A DNA stretch of 15,484 nt from JAHHLP01 sp041609895 (GTDB lineage: Bacteria > Bacteroidota > Rhodothermia > Rhodothermales > JABDKH01): assembly GCA_041609895.1 (NCBI GenBank), contig JBFIPX010000064.1, positions 1 through 15,484 of the forward strand. Direction: 5' to 3'. Below the pieces are notes generated by a model. The model did not search any database and was not told the DNA's origin. It saw nothing but the letters and a program-made list of their open reading frames with translations. Position 1 is the stretch's first letter. Each line of letters starts with the position of its first letter. The position numbers and the translations under genes are program-made. This document shows positions 1-6,338 of this stretch, piece after piece.

Positions 1-249
1 GGGCTTGGCCTCTTCTTGCTCGCGAGTACGCTCGTCACTTCTGCCGTGCGAAGCAACATTGCTGCCGGCGTTATCATTTCCGATCGCGTTGAGGTTCGCT
101 CTGAGCCAGACGGTGGATCACGATCGTCGGTAGTCGTGCACGAAGCCCTTGTCATAGACATCCTCAAGTCACAAGGAGGTTGGGCTGAAATCCGGCTACC
201 GAACGGTGTTACCGGCTATGTACCGGAAGAAACAGTAGCGGTCGTCTGA
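1..249 (+). CDS. C-terminal part of a membrane-anchored SH3-domain protein (BatE-like), 5' truncated
   Basis: The reading frame is open from base 1 to the TGA at 247-249 and gives 82 residues, so the true start lies outside the window. The first 17 or so residues are hydrophobic (GLGLFLLASTLVTSAV) and look like a transmembrane segment. The rest reads as one bacterial SH3 (SH3b) domain: the RVEVRSEPDGGS stretch is the usual opening strand, and GGWAEIRLPNGVTGYVPEE is the closing GW...GYV motif. Such domains usually bind cell-wall or peptide ligands in the periplasm. In Bacteroidota, the BatE proteins of the Bat (aerotolerance) operons combine TPR repeats, membrane segments and a C-terminal SH3 domain, which fits this tail, but the TPR part is not visible, so BatE is an inference. 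An internal TTG at 16 is unlikely to be the start because it would cut the membrane segment. Confidence 0.75.
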   Translation, partial: GLGLFLLASTLVTSAVRSNIAAGVIISDRVEVRSEPDGGSRSSVVVHEALVIDILKSQGGWAEIRLPNGVTGYVPEETVAVV

Positions 250-291
250 AAGTCGCCAATCGCGTGTTCGATACGTAAATTGACACACGCA

Positions 292-311
292 GACGAAGCA
301 CGTTCTTCGTC
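292..311 (+). other. Perfect 7-bp inverted repeat (hairpin) upstream of tdk
   Basis: GACGAAG at 292-298 pairs exactly with CTTCGTC at 305-311 across a 6-nt loop. It sits 42 nt after the preceding stop codon and 29 nt before the chosen tdk start. No T tract follows (the next bases are GGGG), so it is not a canonical intrinsic terminator. It could be a terminator of the upstream gene that lacks a U tract, a leader hairpin of tdk, or chance. Confidence 0.35.
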
Positions 312-340
312 GGGGAGTGACAGGACTACATCTCGTAGGC

Positions 341-1123
341 ATGGAACCGGCAGTAATTGGTCAGAACCGCAGAACCGGGTGGATCGAGGTGATCTGCGGC
401 TCGATGTTTAGCGGCAAGACGGAAGAGCTTATTCGCCGGCTAAAGCGAGCCCGCTTTGCCCGACAGAAGGTAGAGATCTATAAGCCGGCTATCGATGCGA
501 GGTTCAGCAACGAGGAAGTCATTTCTCACGATGAGAACTCTATCCCCTCCGAGCCCGTGGATTCCGCAGGACAGATTCTGCTAATGGTAGGTAATGCTGA
601 TGTGGTCGGAATCGATGAGGCACAGTTTTTCGACGGAGACCTCGTTGAGGTGTGCCGAACACTCGCGGGAGATGGCAGGCGCGTCATCGTCGCCGGCCTT
701 GACCAGGATTTTCTAGGGCAACCTTTCGAGCCAATCCCGCAGCTGATGTCGATCGCGGAGTATGTCACGAAGCTTCACGCCGTCTGTGTGATTTGCGGGT
801 CACCCGCTAACCACTCGCAGCGCATCGTTGCGGACCGCACACGCGTCTTTGTAGGCGCCACCGACGCCTATGAGCCACGCTGTCGCGACTGTTTCGACCC
901 TAACCTCGGAGTCCGGCCGACCAAACCTTCCGAAGAAGAACGACCTGAAGCGGGCGGGACAGACTCGGGGATCGACGAACAGTCACCGGTCGAATCTGGC
1001 AAACCGGCCGCGAGCAAGATTTCAGGCGGTAATGGACACGATTCGGGAGCACAGTCAGATGATCACACGGCGGACGCCAAATCGGTCGCGGACGGCGACT
1101 CGTCCTTGCCTCCTGCCCAATAG
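341..1123 (+). CDS. tdk: Thymidine kinase (type II) with an extra disordered C-terminal tail
   Basis: Phosphorylates thymidine to dTMP with ATP in the cytoplasmic pyrimidine salvage pathway. Counting from ATG 341, residues 20-27 (GSMFSGKT) are the Walker A loop. DEAQFF at 92-97 carries the catalytic glutamate E93. GLDQDFLGQPF at 119-129 is the usual motif after it. Cys149, Cys152, Cys181 and Cys184 form the four-cysteine zinc site next to the lasso loop. The enzyme proper ends near residue 190, the usual family length. About 70 further residues, rich in E, S, G, D and P, have no counterpart in the common enzyme and look disordered. A GTG at 317 is in frame, but the family normally begins a few residues before the RTGWIEVICGSMFSGKT motif, so ATG 341 is preferred; neither has a clear Shine-Dalgarno site. 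dnaX follows after 152 nt. Confidence 0.96.
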   Translation: MEPAVIGQNRRTGWIEVICGSMFSGKTEELIRRLKRARFARQKVEIYKPAIDARFSNEEVISHDENSIPSEPVDSAGQILLMVGNADVVGIDEAQFFDGDLVEVCRTLAGDGRRVIVAGLDQDFLGQPFEPIPQLMSIAEYVTKLHAVCVICGSPANHSQRIVADRTRVFVGATDAYEPRCRDCFDPNLGVRPTKPSEEERPEAGGTDSGIDEQSPVESGKPAASKISGGNGHDSGAQSDDHTADAKSVADGDSSLPPAQ

Positions 1124-1275
1124 CTCAGACAAGAGTCGTCGTCTGACAAGGCGGGGATCTTACCCCAAATCCACTGGTTCTCAGTTGCAGTAGATCTACT
1201 TGCCGACTATGTTGCCTTTCCCATGGGCGTTGGCACAAATCACTCGACACACACACCTGAAAACAAGCCCATCAC
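1124..1275. other. Intergenic region between tdk and dnaX
   Basis: 152 nt without a gene. TCAGAC (1125-1130) can pair with GTCTGA (1141-1146) across a 10-nt loop immediately after the tdk stop, and GGGG/CCCC lie either side of ATCTTA at about 1154-1167. Neither is followed by a T tract. A weak Bacteroidota-type promoter match, TTG at 1185-1187 then TATGTTG at 1208-1214 (consensus TAnnTTTG), has about the right spacing but two mismatches in the -7 box. I treat it as a hint only. Confidence 0.3.
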
Positions 1276-3465
1276 ATGTCGGACCAACGTTATCTGGTCG
1301 CGGCCCGCAAGTATCGCCCGCAACGCTTTGACGATGTAGTCGCCCAGGAACACGTTTGCGAAACACTCAAGAACGCGATCGAGCGCGAACGCCTGGGCCA
1401 CGCATACCTCTTTAGCGGTCCGCGTGGTGTCGGGAAGACAACGGTTGCCAGGATTTTGGCCAAGTCGATCAACTGTACGACCCTGCTGTCGGATCGTGAC
1501 GGTTCGGAACCTTGTCAGAAATGCGATTCGTGCATGTCGTTCGCAGAGGGCCGCAATCTAAACGTAATCGAGATAGACGCAGCCTCCAACAACAAGGTAG
1601 ACGATGTGCGCGACCTGCGGGACACGGTGCGTGTGCCGCCGCAGGGAGGAGTGAAGAAGGTGTATATCGTCGACGAAGTACACATGTTGTCTACGTCGGC
1701 ATTCAACGCCCTCCTGAAGACGCTCGAAGAACCCCCGCCGTACGCTCTGTTCATCTTCGCCACTACCGAACCGAACAAGGTACTACCAACGATCTTGTCG
1801 CGGTGCCAGAGATTTGATTTCAGGCGCATCCCGGTTGCAGAAACGGCTGCTCGGATCCAGGAGATTGCCTCGGAGGAGAACATCCGGCTCGACGAGGGCT
1901 CTCTCCTGCTGATCGCCCAAAAAGGGGACGGAGCGCTGCGTGATGCCCTCTCCGTATTCGACCAGGCAGTCGCGTTGTGCGGCTCCGATGTCACGTATGA
2001 GGCGCTCGCCGATGCCCTGGGTGTCGTGGATGTCGAACTCTACTTCGAAACCTCGAGCTACATTCGCGATAGAGACACGGCGGGCATTCTTCGGCTTGTC
2101 CAACGCATCGTCTTTGCCGGATTTGATCTTCAGGAGTTTCTGTCCGGCCTGGGGGAGCACTTCCGCAACCTTCTTGTCGCCCACACGATGCCTAACACGG
2201 ATTTGATCGAGACGTCGGCAGCCATCAAGGAACGATACAAGAGCGAGTCGGCAGCCTTCACGCCGGCGACTCTCCTGCGACTGCTTTCGATTGCCTCTGA
2301 TAGTGAAACGATGATCCGGAATCGAGCTCAGCCTCGTCTTCAGTTGGAGCTCGGATTGCTCAAAATGGTCGCCGCCGCCGACACCGTCGACCTGCGACAG
2401 GCTCTTGCAAAAATCGATGCACTGGATGAACGTTCATCTTCCGTTAGGGGCCAGCCTGCACCGGATGTCGAAGGCTCCACCGGCGGAGGTCGCTCGAGTA
2501 CGGCGAGTCCTGCGACGAAGGCCGACAAGAAACCTTCCGGTGAGCTCAAGCCACCGAATCTCGAGAATGCTACCGGCGACTCCGCTTCGCAGGTTGTTGC
2601 AGCCGCGGAAGCAGCGTCTGCAGTCGCCACAAAAGTATCCGCCGGCAAGAGCCGGACCGACGTTCTTGATCCCGGATCGCCCGCAGGCAACGGCGATGTG
2701 CCATCGGGTATGGATTCCGATCCGGCTGATAGCCCGAGCGAGCATGCCGCTTCGTTGACCGAACACGACCGTGGCTCCAAACGATCCACTTCTTCGCGAG
2801 GACAAGGAGAAAAGACTACGACCGCGGAACAGGCTGCCGCTGCCGATTACGATGCTGCCTCAACAGATGCTGCGACGGCGGACCAGGCAACCCAACCGGA
2901 CCGTCAAGCGCCTGCAACCCGAAGCGAGCCGACGCCGAAAGGAGTGCCAGACCTTTTTGGTCCTCCCGCACTCGGCCGCAGATCAAAAAAAAATGGAGAC
3001 TCATCGGGTACCATTGAGGGGTCGGCCGCCCGATCAGCCGTCAGAGAAGCTTCTTCGCCGAGCGCCCCAAACGGAAGCACATCCGACGAGAATCATGGCA
3101 CTGCGTCAGTGAAGGACTGGCTGCCATTTGTGAAGGCAGTCAAGGCGGAACGCATACATGTCGGTTCCCTTCTGCAGCACACGGCACCGTCTACGTTGAA
3201 AGCAACTCACATGGTCATCGACGTGCCAGATGACTTCCACAAGCGACTCCTTGAGAACCAGCAGGATTTCCTCCTTCAGCATGCACAACGCCTCATCTCC
3301 GATTCGCTCTCGACACTACGTTTTGTTGTTCGCAGAGCTGTACGGCCTCCCGAGGGAGAAACCGGCGAAGATTTTGACCCGTACGAGTACATGAAGGAGA
3401 AACGGCAAAGCAACCCTGTCATCCGGGCTATCTTTGACGAGTTCGGCGGCGAGTTGGTTTGGTGA
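1276..3465 (+). CDS. dnaX: DNA polymerase III subunit tau/gamma (clamp loader)
   Basis: ATPase subunit of the clamp loader that places the sliding clamp on DNA; the tau form also links polymerase to helicase. The 729-residue product starts YLVAARKYRPQRFDDVVAQ, the standard DnaX N-terminus, which fixes ATG 1276. Walker A is GPRGVGKT (48-55). Zinc ligands are Cys67, 80, 83 and 86. Walker B is VYIVDEVH (129-136). Sensor 1 lies at ATTEPNKV (162-169), and the SRC arginine finger is at 175-177. Clamp-loader domains II and III run to about residue 390. A long A/S/D/P/T-rich linker covers about 395-610. A conserved C-terminal domain begins near 612 (VKDWLPFVKAVKAERIHVG). The linker contains an A9 run at 2985-2993 suited to slippage (separate entry). 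ybaB and recR follow, the widespread dnaX-ybaB-recR order. No Shine-Dalgarno site is visible. Confidence 0.98.
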   Translation: MSDQRYLVAARKYRPQRFDDVVAQEHVCETLKNAIERERLGHAYLFSGPRGVGKTTVARILAKSINCTTLLSDRDGSEPCQKCDSCMSFAEGRNLNVIEIDAASNNKVDDVRDLRDTVRVPPQGGVKKVYIVDEVHMLSTSAFNALLKTLEEPPPYALFIFATTEPNKVLPTILSRCQRFDFRRIPVAETAARIQEIASEENIRLDEGSLLLIAQKGDGALRDALSVFDQAVALCGSDVTYEALADALGVVDVELYFETSSYIRDRDTAGILRLVQRIVFAGFDLQEFLSGLGEHFRNLLVAHTMPNTDLIETSAAIKERYKSESAAFTPATLLRLLSIASDSETMIRNRAQPRLQLELGLLKMVAAADTVDLRQALAKIDALDERSSSVRGQPAPDVEGSTGGGRSSTASPATKADKKPSGELKPPNLENATGDSASQVVAAAEAASAVATKVSAGKSRTDVLDPGSPAGNGDVPSGMDSDPADSPSEHAASLTEHDRGSKRSTSSRGQGEKTTTAEQAAAADYDAASTDAATADQATQPDRQAPATRSEPTPKGVPDLFGPPALGRRSKKNGDSSGTIEGSAARSAVREASSPSAPNGSTSDENHGTASVKDWLPFVKAVKAERIHVGSLLQHTAPSTLKATHMVIDVPDDFHKRLLENQQDFLLQHAQRLISDSLSTLRFVVRRAVRPPEGETGEDFDPYEYMKEKRQSNPVIRAIFDEFGGELVW
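2985..3034 (+). promoter_or_regulatory. Candidate slippage/frameshift element in dnaX (A9 run plus downstream inverted repeat)
   Basis: Nine consecutive A residues (2985-2993) are read in frame as S-K-K-N at codons 570-573. A -1 shift, or one extra A in the transcript, reaches TGA at 3015-3017 and gives a protein of about 580 residues. A one-base deletion, or +1 shift, ends at 3110-3112 and gives about 611 residues. Both products keep the ATPase domains and lose the conserved C-terminal domain, which starts near residue 612. After a 9-nt spacer, ATCGGG (3003-3008) can pair with CCCGAT (3029-3034). Known dnaX genes make the short gamma form by ribosomal frameshifting on an A-rich heptamer (Escherichia coli) or by transcriptional slippage on a run of As (Thermus thermophilus). 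That it operates here is inference. Confidence 0.55.
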
Positions 3466-3513
3466 CTGCCAGATAACAAATCGCAATTAATTAGGTACCC
3501 TTCCGCATGACTG

Positions 3514-3518
3514 AAGGA
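3514..3518 (+). promoter_or_regulatory. Ribosome binding site that decides the ybaB start
   Basis: AAGGA lies 6 nt before ATG 3525 and favours that codon over the in-frame ATG at 3507, which has no purine-rich site in front of it. It is one of the few clear Shine-Dalgarno matches in the window. Confidence 0.55.
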
Positions 3519-3524
3519 CTCAAC

Positions 3525-3845
3525 ATGGCCGACATGTTCGGCAAGATGATGGAGATGCAGCAGAAGATCTCCGCTGCGCAGGATGAGCTGGGCAAGAAGA
3601 CCGTTACGGTCGAAGCCGGCGGAGGAATGGTACGGGTCACCGCCAACGGGCTTCAGCGCATAACCAGCATCAAGGTCGACCCGGATGCCGTTGATGACGA
3701 GGACATTGAGTTACTCGAGGATCTCGTAGTTGCGGGCGTCAACAAGGCGTTGGAGGAAGCCGCAGCAATGGCAAAGGATGAGATGGGTCGCGCAGCCGGA
3801 GATATGCTTCCTCCCGGGTTCGACCTAAGCCAACTCGGACTGTAA
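3525..3845 (+). CDS. ybaB: YbaB/EbfC family nucleoid-associated protein
   Basis: A 106-residue DNA-binding protein of the YbaB/EbfC family, which forms dimers that bind DNA and is thought to act in nucleoid organisation or regulation. The N-terminus MADMFGKMMEMQQKI is typical of the family. The basic/glycine strand VEAGGGMVRVTANG (about residues 31-44) and the following IKVDPDAVDDEDIELLEDLVVAGVN segment match its core, and the Met-rich GDMLPPG tail is the usual ending. An in-frame ATG at 3507 would add six residues, but AAGGA just before 3525 supports the shorter form. The gene sits between dnaX and recR, its standard place, and is 12 nt upstream of recR, so co-translation with recR is likely. 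Its DNA target cannot be read from sequence. Confidence 0.95.
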   Translation: MADMFGKMMEMQQKISAAQDELGKKTVTVEAGGGMVRVTANGLQRITSIKVDPDAVDDEDIELLEDLVVAGVNKALEEAAAMAKDEMGRAAGDMLPPGFDLSQLGL

Positions 3846-3857
3846 GGCAGGCATCCG

Positions 3858-4556
3858 ATGTCTTACACCTCTGAATCCGTCGAGACACTCGTCGAGCAGC
3901 TCACAAAGCTCCCGACGATCGGCCGAAAGACCGCACAGAGGCTGGCTGCGTACATACTCAAGATGTCGCGAGGCGATGTTGTTCAGATTGCGGACGCGCT
4001 CGTTGCTGTCAAGGACAAGGTCACTTTTTGCACCATATGTTCCAATGTGACCGATCACGACCCTTGCAGCATCTGCAGCTCGCCAAAGCGCGACCATTCC
4101 ATTGTCTGCGTTGTGGAAGAGACGAGCGACGTCGTGGCGCTCGAACGCACAAACGAATTCCGTGGTGTCTACCATGTGCTGGGCGGCGCAATCTCACCTT
4201 TGGACGGCATCGGCCCGGAAGACCTGCGAATCCGTGAGCTTATCGAACGAATCGGCAACAGAACCCAGGCAGCCGCGGCGAACGACGGCAACGGAGTCCA
4301 TACAGGCTCAGCGAGCAGTACTGTCGCCGAACCTCAATCTTCCGACGTGCAGATCGAGGAGATCATCCTTGCGATGAATCCGAATGTGGAAGGTGATACG
4401 ACGAGCTACTACATATCCCAGCTCGTGAAGCCCTTTGGTGTTCGTGTGACACGCATCGCTCGCGGCCTACCGATTGGCGGCGACCTGGAGTATGCGGACG
4501 AGGCCACACTGTCGCGGGCGCTCGAGGACAGACTGGTTGTCGACACCGACGCCTGA
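3858..4556 (+). CDS. recR: Recombination protein RecR with an inserted linker in the Toprim domain
   Basis: RecR works with RecO (and RecF) to load RecA at single-strand gaps. Residues 18-30 (LPTIGRKTAQRLA) are the helix-hairpin-helix DNA-binding motif. Cys58, 61, 70 and 73 form the zinc finger. The Toprim domain starts at VCVVEET (83-89) and continues through RGVYHVLGGAISPLDGIGPEDL (102-123). ILAMNPNVEGDTTS (170-183) and the C-terminal RGLPIGGDLEYADEATL are family hallmarks. The protein has 232 residues against the usual 200 or so. The excess is a small-residue linker at about 135-163 (rich in A, S, N, G, T) placed between two Toprim elements. AAGGCAGG at 3844-3851 provides a ribosome site that overlaps the ybaB stop. 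An ABC permease starts 11 nt after the recR stop, so the two may be co-transcribed. Confidence 0.97.
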   Translation: MSYTSESVETLVEQLTKLPTIGRKTAQRLAAYILKMSRGDVVQIADALVAVKDKVTFCTICSNVTDHDPCSICSSPKRDHSIVCVVEETSDVVALERTNEFRGVYHVLGGAISPLDGIGPEDLRIRELIERIGNRTQAAAANDGNGVHTGSASSTVAEPQSSDVQIEEIILAMNPNVEGDTTSYYISQLVKPFGVRVTRIARGLPIGGDLEYADEATLSRALEDRLVVDTDA

Positions 4557-4567
4557 CCTGCCTCACC

Positions 4568-6244
4568 ATGCACTTCATCGGCCGTCGAACGACAATCATA
4601 CTGTTTGCCGCGGCCGTGGTAATTCTTGTCGCCTACGTCCTCTTTCCGGCCCTTCGCGTCTTTGTGGCAGGTCTTGATCCGGACGTAGTAGGGCGGGTGT
4701 TTTCCTCCTGGAGATCAGCGAACGTACGAGCTCTCTACAATTCAGTAGCGATTTCTGTCTATTCCGTTCTGGGAGCTGGGATAACGGGCACGACACTGGC
4801 CTACCTGTTCTATCGCTTCGATTTCCCTTTCAGACGGTTACTGATGGGAGTCGCTGTACTTCCGCTGGCACTTCCGCCGCTCGTAGGTGTCCTCGCATTT
4901 CTATTTCTCTACGGAGAAAGCGGCATCCTTCCACGGGCAATGCAGCACCTGTTTTCACTGGATCGGGTGCCGTTCTCCTTCGACGGCCTCTGGGCGGTTT
5001 GGCTCGTGCACGTGTACACGATGTATGTGTACTTCTACCTATTCGTCGGCGGTGCCTTGAGGGCAATTGACCGAAGCCTTTTGGAGGCATCTGCAGGCCT
5101 CGGGGCAAGTGGCTTTACGACGTTCTTTCGGGTGATACTTCCGCTGCTTCGCCCATCCATCGTGGGAGCATCCTTACTTGTCTTCATGGTGTCGATGGCT
5201 TCTTTCACGGCTCCCCTCCTGTTCGCCGGCAACGATCATTTTCTAACCCTTCAGATTTTCAACTACAAGACCAACGGTAATCTGGATCTGTCAGCGTCTG
5301 TTTCCACCGTGCTGACGCTGATCTGTCTCGCCTTCCTGGTGCTGATTGAATTCTACAATCGCAAGAAACACATCCGGTCAGCCTCCAAGGGAGCCGGCGC
5401 AGCTGCCCGGAAGGTAACTTCGGGCACTAAGCGCACCCTCCTGTTCCTGTTCGTTTCGCTGGTGCTGATCCTGATTCTCCTGCCAATCGCGACAATTATT
5501 CTGATCTCATTTGCGGCGGAAGGCAGTTGGACACTGCAGGTGCTTCCCGAGCGTTTCACGACTCAAAACTACCGGGACCTGCTTTCCCAAGCGGACGTGC
5601 TGCAGCCGTTCCTCAATAGCTTGTCGATGGCAACGATAGCGACCGCCGCAAACGTGGTGTTCGGCGTAGCGGTGGCCCTCGTAATTGCCAAGGGAAGGAT
5701 TGTCGGCACATCCGTTCTGCGGTTGTTGACCATCCTTCCCTTCGCGATTCCCGGAACTGTAATCGCGGTGAACCTGATCGTGGCCTTCAACCAGAGAAGC
5801 CCGCTCACATTTGGTCAGATAATGGTAGGTACTTTCTGGATACTCCCACTAGCCTACTTCATCCGCAACATACCCTTCATCGTGCGATCCGTCACCGCAG
5901 CCCTTGAAGGAGTGGATGACAACCTTGCCGAGGCCTCTGCAGACCTCGGCGCGGGATCTGGAACCACGTTTCGACGCGTGCTATTGCCGATCATCACGCC
6001 GGGTATTGTCGCCGGAACACTCCTCACATTTGTCGCGGCCGTGGGTGAATTCGTCGCGTCAATAATGCTTTACGTCTACGGCAACCGACCGATCAGCGTC
6101 GAGATACTGGCGCAACTCCGCCTGTACGAGTTCGGCACGGCGGCCGCGTACAGTGTTCTACTCATGCTTGTCGTACTCGTCGTCACTGCGCTCGCCAGAG
6201 TCGTAAATCGGGGCGGGAGTCGCTACACGGAAGCCTTCATCTGA
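4568..6244 (+). CDS. Fused two-domain ABC transporter permease, Fe(III)/thiamine type (FbpB/ThiP-like)
   Basis: Inner-membrane channel subunit of an importer. The 558 residues contain two homologous permease (BPD_transp_1) halves, each with about six hydrophobic segments, joined by a basic linker near residues 261-292. Each half has the cytoplasmic EAA loop that docks on the ATPase: E173-A-S-A-G-L-G and E455-A-S-A-D-L-G, both followed by a RVxLPxxxP-type segment. This fused architecture is typical of ferric-iron (FbpB/SfuB) and thiamine (ThiP) permeases; related families carry putrescine or phosphonates, so the substrate is not settled. The usual partners, a periplasmic binding protein and an ATPase, are not nearby in this window. 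The ATG at 4568 is the natural start, just before the first membrane helix, without an obvious ribosome site. The tight 11-nt spacing suggests read-through from recR. Confidence 0.9.
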   Translation: MHFIGRRTTIILFAAAVVILVAYVLFPALRVFVAGLDPDVVGRVFSSWRSANVRALYNSVAISVYSVLGAGITGTTLAYLFYRFDFPFRRLLMGVAVLPLALPPLVGVLAFLFLYGESGILPRAMQHLFSLDRVPFSFDGLWAVWLVHVYTMYVYFYLFVGGALRAIDRSLLEASAGLGASGFTTFFRVILPLLRPSIVGASLLVFMVSMASFTAPLLFAGNDHFLTLQIFNYKTNGNLDLSASVSTVLTLICLAFLVLIEFYNRKKHIRSASKGAGAAARKVTSGTKRTLLFLFVSLVLILILLPIATIILISFAAEGSWTLQVLPERFTTQNYRDLLSQADVLQPFLNSLSMATIATAANVVFGVAVALVIAKGRIVGTSVLRLLTILPFAIPGTVIAVNLIVAFNQRSPLTFGQIMVGTFWILPLAYFIRNIPFIVRSVTAALEGVDDNLAEASADLGAGSGTTFRRVLLPIITPGIVAGTLLTFVAAVGEFVASIMLYVYGNRPISVEILAQLRLYEFGTAAAYSVLLMLVVLVVTALARVVNRGGSRYTEAFI

Positions 6245-6338
6245 GTCGGGCCTCGCTGGCACGGCGTATATTATGGTTACCGCGGGTTGATCGATCTCAC
6301 CCGGGAAAGTCCGAGTCAAGTACTAGCGTCAGCAGGCT
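6245..6338. other. Intergenic region before the saccharopine-dehydrogenase-like gene
   Basis: 94 nt. It contains the only markedly AT-rich spot nearby, TATATTATG at 6267-6275, which resembles a -10 or -7 element but lacks a matching upstream box at normal spacing. No terminator for the permease gene is visible. An in-frame TAG at 6324-6326 closes the reading frame of the next gene to the left. Confidence 0.3.

Noticed and set aside
317..340. GTG 317 as the tdk start, giving eight extra residues.
   Set aside because: The family begins close before RTGWIEV, the GTG is directly preceded by GGGGA with no spacing for a ribosome site, and ATG 341 gives the usual N-terminus.
1185..1214. dnaX promoter with a TTG box and TATGTTG.
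   Set aside because: Two mismatches in the -7 box; short degenerate matches like this occur by chance. Mentioned only in the intergenic entry.
1515..1994. 159-codon minus-strand ORF opposite dnaX, and similar long ORFs opposite the dnaX linker.
   Set aside because: They lie wholly opposite well-supported DnaX coding sequence, show no recognisable domain, and are expected in GC-rich DNA.
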